NCBI RefSeq assembly: GCF_907163105.1
Contig: NZ_OU015321.1
Span: forward strand, 558,001-622,000
DNA from: Cloacibacterium caeni
GTDB lineage: Bacteria; Bacteroidota; Bacteroidia; Flavobacteriales; Weeksellaceae
DNA length: 64,000 nt
Direction: 5' to 3'
Part shown: piece by piece, positions 34,349-41,884 of the stretch
Layout: every line of letters begins with the position of its first letter
Position numbering within the stretch: the first letter of the stretch is position 1
Translations under genes and position numbers: made by a program
The notes under the pieces: generated by a model
Told to the model about the DNA's origin: nothing
The model's database searches: none
What the model saw: the letters and a program-made list of their open reading frames with translations, nothing else

Positions 34349-36004
34349 TTATTTTTTAGTTTCTAATAGGCCATTAATCATGTGAAAATGTTGATGAGCT
34401 TTATGGATAAAGTCATCATCTTGAGTAACCACAATAATGGTTTTTTCCTTGGCTAATTCTTGTAAAAACACCATCATTTTTTCTTTGATTTCTTTAGAAA
34501 GTCTGTCATAAGGATCTTCTAAAATGATGATTTTATTGTCTGTAGCTAGAGCTCTTAGCAAAAGGATTATTTTCTTATTGCTGTAAGAAAGTTGTGAATT
34601 TCCATCTTGAATTTTGGTCAAGAATCCGTTGGTAAACTTAGTCCCGAAATCATCAATTCCTATTTTTTGAGCAATATGATTGATTTTTTCTACGGTTATT
34701 TTTTCATTTCCCAGTTGAATATTTTCCAGTACCGTTCCTTTGAAAACATCTATATCATCTGTGTGAATACTGATTCCTCTTCTGATTTGGTCTTGAGTTA
34801 AATTTTTAGAAGAAACATCATTGTATAAAATGTGACCAGAAGTAGGGGCGTAAATCCCAGACATCAGATTGATGAGCAATGATTTACCTGAAGAAAGTTC
34901 TCCCGAAATCACATTGATGCTGCTTGGTTGAACTTTGAAATTTAAATTTTTCAGAATATCTTCATCTCCAAAACCAAAAGAAACATTTTTAAATTCAATA
35001 GATTGAATATCATCTTTGATATGGATAATGTCGCTTGTTTCATTTTCTAGTGGCAAATCGGTAACCTTCGAAAGTTTGCTGAGTGCTGTAATGACATCAT
35101 AATAACTTTCTAAACTTTTAATGAGTTTTTCTACGGCGGTTAAAATGGTAAGCACTACAATTTCAGCTGCGATAAATGCACCGATATTTAGCTTTTGGTT
35201 GACCAATAAATAGGTTCCGATTACTAACATGACCAGCGTAATCAAAACTTTGAAGAAAATGATGGTTTTATATTGAAATAAAAGAACTTTGAAATGATGC
35301 GTTCTGTAACTTAGATAATCCAGAAGTCTGTCATCTGTCTCTCTAAGGTGAAGGTTGGTGTGTTTATTGGCTTTGAAAGATTTTACCGAACTGGCAATAT
35401 CTTCTAACCAAGAAGCGACAAAATATTTCTTTTCGCTTTCGATTAAACTTGTTTCTATTCCCTTTTCTGAAGTATAATTAAAAATCAAAACGACTCCTAA
35501 CAATACAATTGCTCCAAAAGCTAAAAACCATGGGTGATAAAAAGAGAGTAGAATGATCCCAAATAAAATATGAATAATAGCAGTAGGAATTTCGAGGAGA
35601 ATTTTAGAAATTCCTTTTTGTAAATTTTGGGTGTCAAAAAAACGATTGATAAGTTCTGGTAAGTAATATTGATTAGTCTTTTCGAGTTTTATTTTTGGTA
35701 AAGTTTCCGAAAAAGAAATGGCATATTCTACGAATATTTTTTGTTGAATTTTTTCGATGATTTCCATTACTTTCACCCTGAAAAATCCTACCAACCAAGT
35801 TCCGAGAACCACAAATGCAATGAGAATATAGATAGAAGTCACCATTGTTGCACCCATTGCAAAACTGATGATGGCTTGTATTCCCAGTGGTAAACTCAAC
35901 TGAACGAGCCCACTTAATATGGCATAAAAGTAAATATTGAGAACATCTTTTCTTTCTTTAGTAATATACTTCAGAAGCCTTTTTCCTTGCTCTTTTGCCG
36001 TCAT
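34349..36004 (-). CDS. ABC exporter (TMD-NBD fusion) with degenerate ATPase motifs
   Basis: 551 residues: six membrane helices (about 1-310) fused to an ATPase domain. Walker A is intact (GELSSGKS, near residue 368). The LSGGQ signature reads LSYSN (about 471), the Walker B end reads ILEDP instead of LDEP (about 493), and the switch His is Gln (VVTQDDD, about 529). ATP binding looks possible, but hydrolysis at the canonical site would be weak or absent. No N-terminal peptidase domain, so no leader cleavage. First gene of the exporter operon, with its own promoter (36022-36029). Confidence 0.88.
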   Translation of the reverse strand: MTAKEQGKRLLKYITKERKDVLNIYFYAILSGLVQLSLPLGIQAIISFAMGATMVTSIYILIAFVVLGTWLVGFFRVKVMEIIEKIQQKIFVEYAISFSETLPKIKLEKTNQYYLPELINRFFDTQNLQKGISKILLEIPTAIIHILFGIILLSFYHPWFLAFGAIVLLGVVLIFNYTSEKGIETSLIESEKKYFVASWLEDIASSVKSFKANKHTNLHLRETDDRLLDYLSYRTHHFKVLLFQYKTIIFFKVLITLVMLVIGTYLLVNQKLNIGAFIAAEIVVLTILTAVEKLIKSLESYYDVITALSKLSKVTDLPLENETSDIIHIKDDIQSIEFKNVSFGFGDEDILKNLNFKVQPSSINVISGELSSGKSLLINLMSGIYAPTSGHILYNDVSSKNLTQDQIRRGISIHTDDIDVFKGTVLENIQLGNEKITVEKINHIAQKIGIDDFGTKFTNGFLTKIQDGNSQLSYSNKKIILLLRALATDNKIIILEDPYDRLSKEIKEKMMVFLQELAKEKTIIVVTQDDDFIHKAHQHFHMINGLLETKK

Positions 36005-36021
36005 TGTGTTTTAAATTTTGT

Positions 36022-36029
36022 CAAAAGTA
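36022..36029 (-). promoter_or_regulatory. -7 box TACTTTTG for the exporter operon
   Basis: Reverse complement of CAAAAGTA, 17 bp upstream of the ABC gene ATG and directly after the upstream terminator. Confidence 0.7.
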
Positions 36030-36038
36030 ATACACAAA

Positions 36039-36070
36039 AAAATCAATTGCAATAGCTCGCAATTGATTTT
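36039..36070 (-). terminator. Terminator after the DUF4197 gene
   Basis: AAAATCAATTGC (36039-36050) pairs perfectly with GCAATTGATTTT (36059-36070). On the minus strand it ends in seven T residues. Confidence 0.88.
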
Positions 36071-36093
36071 ACATATTATTGTGATGAAAACCT

Positions 36094-36771
36094 CTATTTA
36101 AGAATATTCATAGGATTTTCTGGATTGGTTTTTTCGTAATTTTCTACAATGTTGAACAGTCCGTTCACCATTTGTTCTGCAGCTAGATTGCTCAGACTCA
36201 AACTTGCCGAAGAACTAGAATTTTGATTTCCTAATAAACCGCCAAGCAAATTATTTCCTTGTAAAGCAAGATTTACACTTCTTACAATACCGTATTCATT
36301 GAGTTTCGCATCTACTTTTGGAGCAATCGCAGCCATGAGTTGAGCACTGGTTTTTTGTTTAAGATAAGCAGTTGCAGCGCCACTTCCACCTTGTGCAATT
36401 TGTTGAGCTTCTGCCGAAGTCATATCATTAATAGCATTGATTAAAATAGGTTCTGCAATCGGTGCGATAAAAGCAGCTGCATCTGCAATGTAGCCTTTTT
36501 CCTTCTGAACCAAATTGCTTAATCCTAATTTTTCTAGGGTAGAATTAATGTCTTTAAGCTGTTGTGGAAGTGCAGCATTAATCAATTCATTGCCCAAGAA
36601 ACTATTTTTATCTTTAAAAATTCCTAAACCTTTAGAAACGCCACCAATTAAAATCTTTTTAAGAACCGAAAGTCCTACTGTAGTGGCAATTGTCATACAA
36701 GATTGCGTGGTAGTGGCAATAATTCCCACCGAACCTAATGCTAATCCTGCTGCTAAAATATATTTTTTCAT
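36094..36771 (-). CDS. DUF4197 secreted protein
   Basis: 225 residues. The signal sequence MKKYILAAGLALGSVGIIATTTQSC may be a lipobox (TQSC). The family segment runs SVLKKILIGGVSKGLGIF, LPQQLKDINSTLEKLGL, FIAPIAEPILINAINDMTSAEAQQIAQGG and QLMAAIAPKVDAKLNEYG, all helical. The C-terminus has an Ala/Ser-rich tail. The ATG at 36771 gives the proper signal peptide; 13 extra residues upstream would spoil it. Function of DUF4197 is not known to me. Confidence 0.87.
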   Translation of the reverse strand: MKKYILAAGLALGSVGIIATTTQSCMTIATTVGLSVLKKILIGGVSKGLGIFKDKNSFLGNELINAALPQQLKDINSTLEKLGLSNLVQKEKGYIADAAAFIAPIAEPILINAINDMTSAEAQQIAQGGSGAATAYLKQKTSAQLMAAIAPKVDAKLNEYGIVRSVNLALQGNNLLGGLLGNQNSSSSASLSLSNLAAEQMVNGLFNIVENYEKTNPENPMNILK

Positions 36772-36866
36772 AATAATTTTTTTAAGAGAAGTTTTCAAAT
36801 ATCCTGCCAAAGTTACAATTTTTTGGGCGTGTATTTTTTTCCTTTGCTTTTTCCTTGCAAAAAATA

Positions 36867-36950
36867 CCGCGCTTTTCGCTGCAATTCCTCGTGAAAACTA
36901 ACGCTCGCTTCGCTCGCGCCATTTTCACTGCGGGATTTCCGCTGCAATCG
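36867..36950 (-). repeat. Structured intergenic element with conserved ends (copy 1)
   Basis: On the minus strand: a 5' block CGATTGCAGCGGAAATCC (36950-36933), a hairpin whose arms are GTGAAAA (36928-36922) and TTTTCAC (36897-36891), and a 3' block AATTGCAGCGAAAAGCGCGG (36886-36867). The same block order with a different hairpin recurs at 41690-41760. The stretch is clearly more GC-rich than its surroundings. Confidence 0.65.
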
Positions 36951-36982
36951 CTCACGCAAAACAGTTCCAAAATATTGATTTT

Positions 36983-37031
36983 GAGCTTCGAGTTTCAACA
37001 TCCATCATCCATCATCCAACTTCTATCTTCT
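36983..37031. repeat. Heptad array (7 units) abutting the E1 gene stop
   Basis: GAGCTTC-GAGTTTC-AACATCC-ATCATCC-ATCATCC-AACTTCT-ATCTTCT, exact period 7 over 49 bp. It reaches the first base of the minus-strand E1 stop codon (37031-37033). Confidence 0.8.
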
Positions 37032-39010
37032 CAATATTTTAAAATTTTATCAACAGCTTCTGCCAATTCTTGATTGGGCATAAATTGGTCTTCTAGCTTT
37101 TTATTGAACGGAATTGGCGTATCCATAGAAGCTACACGTAAAATAGGAGTATCCAAATCCTCAAAACAATGTTCAGAAATTAATGCAGAAAGTTCCGCTC
37201 CGAATCCACAAGTTAAAGTATCTTCATGCAAAATAATCACTTTATTGCATTTTTTCACCGATTCGTAAATGGTTTCTGTATCGAGTGGAATCAACGTTCT
37301 TAAATCAACAATTTCTAAAGAAATTTCAGGATTTTTCTCTGCAAATTCTAAAGCAATGTGAACTCCTAAACCGTAAGTAATAATCGTGAGTTCATTGCCT
37401 TCCTTCACTTTTCTGGCTTTACCGAATGGAGTAGTGTAGAAACCTTCTGGAACGTTTCCTTTCAAACTTCTGTATAATTTTTTATGTTCGAAAAACAATA
37501 CTGGATTTGGGTCTTCAAAACTTTGAATCAATAAACCTTTTGCGTCATCTGGAAACGCAGGATATGCGATTTTCAATCCTGGAGTTTTGGTAAACCAAGC
37601 TTCATTACTTTGAGAGTGAAAAGGTCCCGCTCCAGTTCCCGCTCCAGTTGGCATTCTTACCACTACATCTGCGTTTTGGTTCCATCTGTAATGCGTTTTT
37701 GCCAAGTTATTGATGATTTGATTGAAGCCTTCCGTAACAAAATCTGCGAACTGCATTTCTACCATAGATTTGTAGCCATTAATGCTGAGTCCCAAACCAG
37801 AACCTACAATTGCAGCTTCGCACAATGGTGTATTTCTCACTCTTTTTTTGCCAAATTTTTCAACAAAACCTTCTGTGATTTTAAAAGCGCCGCCATATTC
37901 TGCAATATCTTGTCCCATCAAAACAAGATTAGGATGGTTTTTCATGGAAATTTCTATGGCTTCAGAAATCGCATCGATGAATCTTATTTCTCTGTTTTGT
38001 AATTTTTGTGGTAAGATTTCTTGATTGTCAAAAGGTGCGTAAACATCTTCTAATTCCGTTTTTTTATTCGGAATGATTTCTGGTTCTGCGATGGTTTGGT
38101 CAAGTGCTTCGTCAACTTGTTTTTTATAAGATTCTTTAATTTCTTCAATCAAATTTTGGGTTAAAATTCCTTCAGAAAGTAAGAATTGTTCATAGTTAGC
38201 AATCGGGTCTTGTTTTGTCCATTCTTCAATCATTCCTTCTGGATAATAGGCCGTTCCAGAAGCTTCTTCATGACCGCGAAGTCTGAAAGTGTTGCATTCT
38301 ACCAATATAGGTCTAGGATTTTTTCTGATGCTTTCTGCTAAATTTTTAAAAGTCTGGTAAACTTCCAGAATGTTGTTTCCATTAATAGAATGGGCTTCTA
38401 TTCCGTAGCCAATTCCCTTATCTGCGAATGATTTGCATCTAAACTGTTCACGAGAAGGTGTAGAAAGTCCCCACTGATTGTTTTCAACGACGATGATGAC
38501 AGGCAAATTCCAAACGGCGGCAGTATTTACAGCTTCGTGGAAATCACCTTCAGAAGCGCCACCATCACCGGTGTAAACCAAAGTACATTTTTCTTCCTGA
38601 TTCAATAAATGAGAAAGAGCAATTCCGTCTGCAACGCCCATTTGTGAACCCAAATGAGAAATCATTCCCACAATTTTGAATTCCTGAGTCCCGAAATGAA
38701 AACTTCTGTCTCTTCCTTTGGTGAAACCATTCATTTTTCCCTGAAACTGAGAAAAAAGTCTATCTAATGGAATTTCCCTTGAAGTAAAAACGCCTAAATT
38801 TCTATGCATGGTCAAGATGTATTCTTCTTTGTTCATCGCAAGAGCAGAACCTACAGAAGTGGCTTTTTGTCCCCAACTAGAAAACCATTTCGAAATTTTA
38901 CCTTGGCGCAAAGCAATGAGCATTTTTTCTTCAATGGTTCTAGGTAAAACCATAGCTTTGTAAAGGTAGAGTAGTGTTTCTTTATCAAGATTTTCGGTGT
39001 TGAAATTCAT
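37031..39010 (-). CDS. 2-oxoacid dehydrogenase E1, fused alpha and beta subunits
   Basis: 659-residue thiamine-diphosphate enzyme that decarboxylates branched-chain or related 2-oxoacids in a complex with E2/E3. The alpha part holds the TPP motif GDGGASEGDFHEAVNTAAVW followed by VENN (near residues 165-195), plus AYYPEGMIEEW. The beta part starts around residue 335 (REIRFIDAISEAIEISMKNHPNLVLMGQDIAEYGG) and contains GAGTGAGPFHSQSNEAWF and DLRTLIPLDTETI. The alpha/beta fusion is usual in Bacteroidota. The matching E2 gene lies 3 kb away at 41885; substrate class is inferred. Confidence 0.93.
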   Translation of the reverse strand: MNFNTENLDKETLLYLYKAMVLPRTIEEKMLIALRQGKISKWFSSWGQKATSVGSALAMNKEEYILTMHRNLGVFTSREIPLDRLFSQFQGKMNGFTKGRDRSFHFGTQEFKIVGMISHLGSQMGVADGIALSHLLNQEEKCTLVYTGDGGASEGDFHEAVNTAAVWNLPVIIVVENNQWGLSTPSREQFRCKSFADKGIGYGIEAHSINGNNILEVYQTFKNLAESIRKNPRPILVECNTFRLRGHEEASGTAYYPEGMIEEWTKQDPIANYEQFLLSEGILTQNLIEEIKESYKKQVDEALDQTIAEPEIIPNKKTELEDVYAPFDNQEILPQKLQNREIRFIDAISEAIEISMKNHPNLVLMGQDIAEYGGAFKITEGFVEKFGKKRVRNTPLCEAAIVGSGLGLSINGYKSMVEMQFADFVTEGFNQIINNLAKTHYRWNQNADVVVRMPTGAGTGAGPFHSQSNEAWFTKTPGLKIAYPAFPDDAKGLLIQSFEDPNPVLFFEHKKLYRSLKGNVPEGFYTTPFGKARKVKEGNELTIITYGLGVHIALEFAEKNPEISLEIVDLRTLIPLDTETIYESVKKCNKVIILHEDTLTCGFGAELSALISEHCFEDLDTPILRVASMDTPIPFNKKLEDQFMPNQELAEAVDKILKY

Positions 39011-39026
39011 AAGGAAAGTTTAAACT

Positions 39027-39034
39027 CAAAAATA
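39027..39034 (-). promoter_or_regulatory. -7 box TATTTTTG for the E1 gene
   Basis: Reverse complement of CAAAAATA, 16 bp before the ATG at 39010. Confidence 0.65.
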
Positions 39035-39121
39035 ATCAAATGTGATGAGAGCAACAATTTATAAATTGCCAAATTTTCAATAAAGTCTAGATAAATTATC
39101 TATTTGTGAAATGAAAAGCAT

Positions 39122-39152
39122 AAAAAAACGCTCTCAAAATTTTGAGAGCGTT
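39122..39152 (-). terminator. Terminator of the ribosomal protein operon
   Basis: Perfect palindrome AACGCTCTCAAAA/TTTTGAGAGCGTT (39127-39152). On the minus strand it is followed by a T run. Confidence 0.9.
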
Positions 39153-39175
39153 CTTAATATTTATAAGTCTGAATT

Positions 39176-39652
39176 TTAAGCTTCAGTGTTTGCTTCTTCA
39201 GTAGCTACATCAGAAACAACTTCGAATTCATATTCGAATTCTACGTTTCTGTGAGGTCTTACTTTAGCAGAGAATTTACCTGTTCTCTTGATAGTATTTC
39301 CAGGGATTTTGATGTATTTTTTGTCTACTTCTACACCAGCTTTAGCTAATTCTTCAGCTAAAGTAGCATTGTTAATAGAACCAAAAATCTTATCACCTGT
39401 ACCTACTTTTGCAGCGATAGAAACAGTTGTAGCTTTTAATTTTTCGATGATTGCAGTTGCAGCAGCGATTAATTTAGCTTCTTCTTCTTTTCTAGCTTCT
39501 AAAGTAGCTTCTAGAGCAGCTTTATTTTTAGGAGTTGCAAGAAGTGCATAACCTTGAGGAATTAAAAAGTTTCTTGCATAACCTGGTTTTACATTTACTG
39601 TATCAAACTCAAGTCCTAAGTTTTCTACGTCTTTTTTTAGGATAATTTCCAT
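39176..39652 (-). CDS. rplI: 50S ribosomal protein L9
   Basis: 158 residues, two-domain L9. The N-terminal rRNA-binding domain reads MEIILKKDVENLG...VKPGYARNFLIPQGYALLAT, followed by the long connecting helix (Ala/Lys/Glu, about 42-75) and the C-terminal domain GTGDKIFGSINNATLAEELAKAGVEVDKKYI. An acidic Thr/Glu tail extends past the usual 148-residue end. Last gene of rpsF-rpsR-rplI, before a strong terminator. Confidence 0.98.
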   Translation of the reverse strand: MEIILKKDVENLGLEFDTVNVKPGYARNFLIPQGYALLATPKNKAALEATLEARKEEEAKLIAAATAIIEKLKATTVSIAAKVGTGDKIFGSINNATLAEELAKAGVEVDKKYIKIPGNTIKRTGKFSAKVRPHRNVEFEYEFEVVSDVATEEANTEA

Positions 39653-39673
39653 TGTTGTTGTCCTTTTTTAAGT

Positions 39674-39762
39674 TTAGAAGTTAGATTTTAGAAGTTAGAA
39701 GTTAGAATTTAGAAAACTATCAACTAACAACTAATAACCAACAACCAATGATTAATAATTAT
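39674..39762. repeat. Two-part heptad array filling the rpsR-rplI gap
   Basis: TTAGAAG-TTAGATT-TTAGAAG-TTAGAAG-TTAGAAT-TTAGAAA (39674-39715), then after 5 bp CAACTAA-CAACTAA-TAACCAA-CAACCAA-TGATTAA-TAATTAT (39721-39762), both with exact period 7. The halves are roughly complementary (TTAG..G against C..CTAA). The last unit reaches the rpsR stop codon (39759-39761). Most of the intergenic space of an essential ribosomal operon is array. Confidence 0.9.
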
Positions 39763-40061
39763 TTTAATAAGTCTGCTACGTAAGGCATTAAAGCTAAGTG
39801 TCTAGCTCTTTTGATTGCTGCAGAAACTTTTCTTTGATATTTAAGAGAAGTACCTGTATATCTTCTTGGTAAAATTTTACCTTGTTCGTTTACGAACTGT
39901 AATAAGAAGTCAGCATCTTTATAGTCTACGTATTTAATACCGAATTTTTTGAATCTACAGTATTTTTTATCAGATTTAGTATTGATATCAAGTGGAGTAA
40001 GGAATTTTACTTCTGATTCACCTCCAGCTGATGCTTGTTTTGCCATGTCGTCGATTGCCAT
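39759..40061 (-). CDS. rpsR: 30S ribosomal protein S18
   Basis: 100 residues. Core [63 protein letters not shown] is the S18 fold. An N-terminal extension of about 20 residues ([20 protein letters not shown]) is longer than in enterobacteria. Binds S6 on the 30S platform; rpsF lies 27 bp upstream. Confidence 0.98.
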   Translation of the reverse strand: MAIDDMAKQASAGGESEVKFLTPLDINTKSDKKYCRFKKFGIKYVDYKDADFLLQFVNEQGKILPRRYTGTSLKYQRKVSAAIKRARHLALMPYVADLLK

Positions 40062-40088
40062 TTTTGTAAATTTTTTAAGGGTTAAAAA

Positions 40089-40430
40089 TTAAGCTTTAGC
40101 AGTTTTTACTTTAGCTCTTCTTTTCACTGCGTATTCTACGCCATGCTTATCAAGTTTAGTAGTTAAGTAACGGATTACTCTCTCGTCACGTTTGAAAGCA
40201 GTTTCTAAACCTGCAACTACAGTACCTTCACCTTTGAATTCAATCAAAGTGTAGAATCCATTCTTTTTTAATTGAATAGGATAAGCTAATTTTTTAAGAC
40301 CCCAATTTTCTTTAGCAACGATTTCGCAGTTGTGCTCTTTTAAGAAGTCTTCGAATTTTTTAACTGCTTCCTCCACCTGAGCGTCAGATAGAACGGGAGT
40401 TAAAATGAAAACAGTTTCGTAATTGTTCAT
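40089..40430 (-). CDS. rpsF: 30S ribosomal protein S6
   Basis: 113 residues with the S6 ferredoxin-like fold: [47 protein letters not shown] and the basic C-terminal tail [12 protein letters not shown]. First gene of the S6-S18-L9 operon; no ssb gene is inserted. The -7 box at 40465-40472 leaves a leader of about 30 nt, too short for the S6:S18-binding leader structure seen in other bacteria. Confidence 0.98.
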   Translation of the reverse strand: MNNYETVFILTPVLSDAQVEEAVKKFEDFLKEHNCEIVAKENWGLKKLAYPIQLKKNGFYTLIEFKGEGTVVAGLETAFKRDERVIRYLTTKLDKHGVEYAVKRRAKVKTAKA

Positions 40431-40464
40431 AATGTTAAAAATATTTGTTAATTATTTCGAGGTG

Positions 40465-40472
40465 CAAAAGTA
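40465..40472 (-). promoter_or_regulatory. Promoter of the rpsF operon (TACTTTTG)
   Basis: Reverse complement of CAAAAGTA. A TTG on the minus strand lies 20 nt upstream as the -33 element, a well-spaced Bacteroidota promoter. Confidence 0.75.
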
Positions 40473-40495
40473 TTGAAACTTTTTTAAATACACAA

Positions 40496-40535
40496 TAATG
40501 ATGTGATAATTTGTTGATTTAATGATGTGTTGAGC
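40496..40535. repeat. Octamer array between the GNAT gene and rpsF
   Basis: TAATGATG-TGATAATT-TGTTGATT-TAATGATG-TGTTGAGC, period 8, five units. It ends 6 bp from the stop codon of the minus-strand GNAT gene and lies upstream of the rpsF -33 region. Confidence 0.6.
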
Positions 40536-40541
40536 CTGAAT

Positions 40542-41024
40542 TTAGATTGATTTGGCTAAATTTTCTATTCCAGTTTTGTCTAAACGGAAAACCGTCCATT
40601 CATCCATTGGTTTTGCGCCGAGAGATTTATAAAATTCTATAGAAGGTGTATTCCAATCAAGTACGCTCCATTCTAATCTTCCACAGTTTCTTTCTTTGGC
40701 AATTCTTGCAAGTTCTACTAAAAGTGCTTTTCCGTAACCTTTTCCGCGAGTTTCTGGTTCTACAAAAAGATCTTCAAGATAAATACCTGGTTTACCAACA
40801 AACGTAGAAAAATTATGAAAGTACAGTGCAAAACCAACTGGTTTTTCGTCTTCTTCTGCGATGAGAACTTCTGCAAATTTTTTCTCAAAAATATTGGTGC
40901 GAAGTTCTTCTACTGAAGTAATGACATCATTTTCTAGTTTTTCGTAAACGGCGAGTTTGTAGATTAAGTCAAAGATGGTTTGGGTGTCTTCTGGTGTTGC
41001 TTTACGGATTTGGAAGTTATTCAT
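40542..41024 (-). CDS. GNAT-family N-acetyltransferase
   Basis: 160 residues. Acetyl-CoA-binding motif A is clear: LEDLFVEPETRGKGYGKALLVELARIA (R-G-x-G-x-G). WSVLDWNTPSIEFYKSLGAKPMDEWTVFRL is the C-terminal GNAT segment. Sequence resembles diamine/spermidine acetyltransferase-like members, but the acceptor is not certain. ATG overlaps the end of the upstream 205-residue gene by 8 bp, so the two are translationally coupled. Confidence 0.9.
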   Translation of the reverse strand: MNNFQIRKATPEDTQTIFDLIYKLAVYEKLENDVITSVEELRTNIFEKKFAEVLIAEEDEKPVGFALYFHNFSTFVGKPGIYLEDLFVEPETRGKGYGKALLVELARIAKERNCGRLEWSVLDWNTPSIEFYKSLGAKPMDEWTVFRLDKTGIENLAKSI

Positions 41025-41634
41025 ATTCGTTTTTATTTAGATTTCTTACATTATTATTTTCAATAAAATTTTGAATTTGCTGTTTTGGATTTTCACTAGA
41101 GAGAATTTTTCTAAAAGTACCATTATTCTCTTCTATTAAAGTATTTAAGATTCGGTCGTTAATTCTTTTGACTAAAAAAAGATTGAAAAACTCAGTTAAT
41201 AATGCTGTGATAGTTGCAATGAATCCTTTTCTAGACCACCATCCTAATAGAATAGTATTAAAGAAATTTTTCCATCTAATTTTTTTATTGCATTTTTCAC
41301 AGATGATTAAATGTTGTAAAATGTCATCACAAAAAATCACTGCTGAGATTACAGAATGAAACTCGTATGCTTTTAAGTCCGAATTGGTTTTACAAATACT
41401 ACATTTACTATTTTTAATATTGCTGAAAATAGAATTTTTTTCTAATTGATTTAAAGGATTGTTTTCTAATTGAATCCAGCCAATAAGATTTGCATCTAAT
41501 TTTCTTAATATAACTTCTTCTATTAGAACAGGAATTGCTTCTTTGGTTAATCCTTTTGGATTTTGAGCTAATTTTAGAATTTTATTATCATCAAAATTTT
41601 TATAGGATGCTCTTATTTCTTCTTTTGTTAACAA
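41017..41634 (-). CDS. Uncharacterised zinc-ribbon-like membrane protein
   Basis: 205 residues starting at TTG (41634), 17 bp after a TATTTTTG box. The N-terminus is helical (KNFDDNKILKLAQNPKGLTKEAIPVLIEEVILRK). Two Cys pairs, CSIC (about residue 78) and CEKC (about 113), are spaced like a zinc ribbon. A hydrophobic segment (FIATITALLTEFFNLFLV, about 145-162) may insert in the membrane. I do not recognise the family. The gene overlaps the GNAT gene by 8 bp. Confidence 0.65.
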   Translation of the reverse strand: MLTKEEIRASYKNFDDNKILKLAQNPKGLTKEAIPVLIEEVILRKLDANLIGWIQLENNPLNQLEKNSIFSNIKNSKCSICKTNSDLKAYEFHSVISAVIFCDDILQHLIICEKCNKKIRWKNFFNTILLGWWSRKGFIATITALLTEFFNLFLVKRINDRILNTLIEENNGTFRKILSSENPKQQIQNFIENNNVRNLNKNEYE

Positions 41635-41651
41635 GGTTTATTATTTTTTTT

Positions 41652-41659
41652 CAAAAATA
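41652..41659 (-). promoter_or_regulatory. -7 box TATTTTTG for the zinc-ribbon/GNAT genes
   Basis: Reverse complement of CAAAAATA, 17 bp upstream of the TTG start at 41634. Confidence 0.6.
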
Positions 41660-41689
41660 ACAAATTTTTAACGAAAATGTAACTAGCCC

Positions 41690-41760
41690 CGATTGCAGCG
41701 ACATCCTTTTTCTTAGATTTGGAATTGCGGTTGCAAGAAAAAGATACAGCGTAAAGCGGG
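41690..41760 (+). repeat. Structured intergenic element with conserved ends (copy 2)
   Basis: A 5' block CGATTGCAGCGACATCC (41690-41706), a hairpin with arms CTTTTTCTT (41706-41714) and AAGAAAAAG (41735-41743), and a 3' block ATACAGCGTAAAGCGGG (41744-41760). The end blocks match those of the element at 36867-36950 while the hairpin sequence differs. Confidence 0.65.
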
Positions 41761-41780
41761 AAATGCTTCTAAAACACCCC

Positions 41781-41818
41781 GTCAAAATTAAAATTTTGAC
41801 ACCCCTCTAAAAGAGGGG
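41781..41818. repeat. Two adjacent perfect hairpins
   Basis: GTCAAAATTAAAATTTTGAC (41781-41800, 9-bp arms) is followed by CCCCTCTAAAAGAGGGG (41802-41818, 7-bp arms). Neither is followed by a T run on the plus strand. From memory this pair of hairpins (CCCCGTCAAAA..TTTTGACACCCCTC..GAGGGG) recurs in flavobacterial genomes. Confidence 0.6.
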
Positions 41819-41824
41819 AATCCA

Positions 41825-41855
41825 CAAAAAAAACCTCCGAAAAATTTCGAAGGTT
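41825..41855 (-). terminator. Terminator of the E2 gene
   Basis: AACCTCCGAAA (41832-41842) pairs with TTTCGAAGGTT (41845-41855), one mismatch. On the minus strand it ends in eight T residues. Confidence 0.85.
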
Positions 41856-41884
41856 ATTTTTACTTTTATCTTTTAACTTGACTC

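Noticed and set aside
39674-39762. CRISPR array or iteron-type origin
   Set aside because: Unit length is only 7 bp with no spacers, no cas or rep genes, and it sits inside a ribosomal protein operon.
40431-40541. S6:S18 autoregulatory leader upstream of rpsF
   Set aside because: The promoter box at 40465-40472 leaves only about 30 nt of leader and no matching hairpin is visible.
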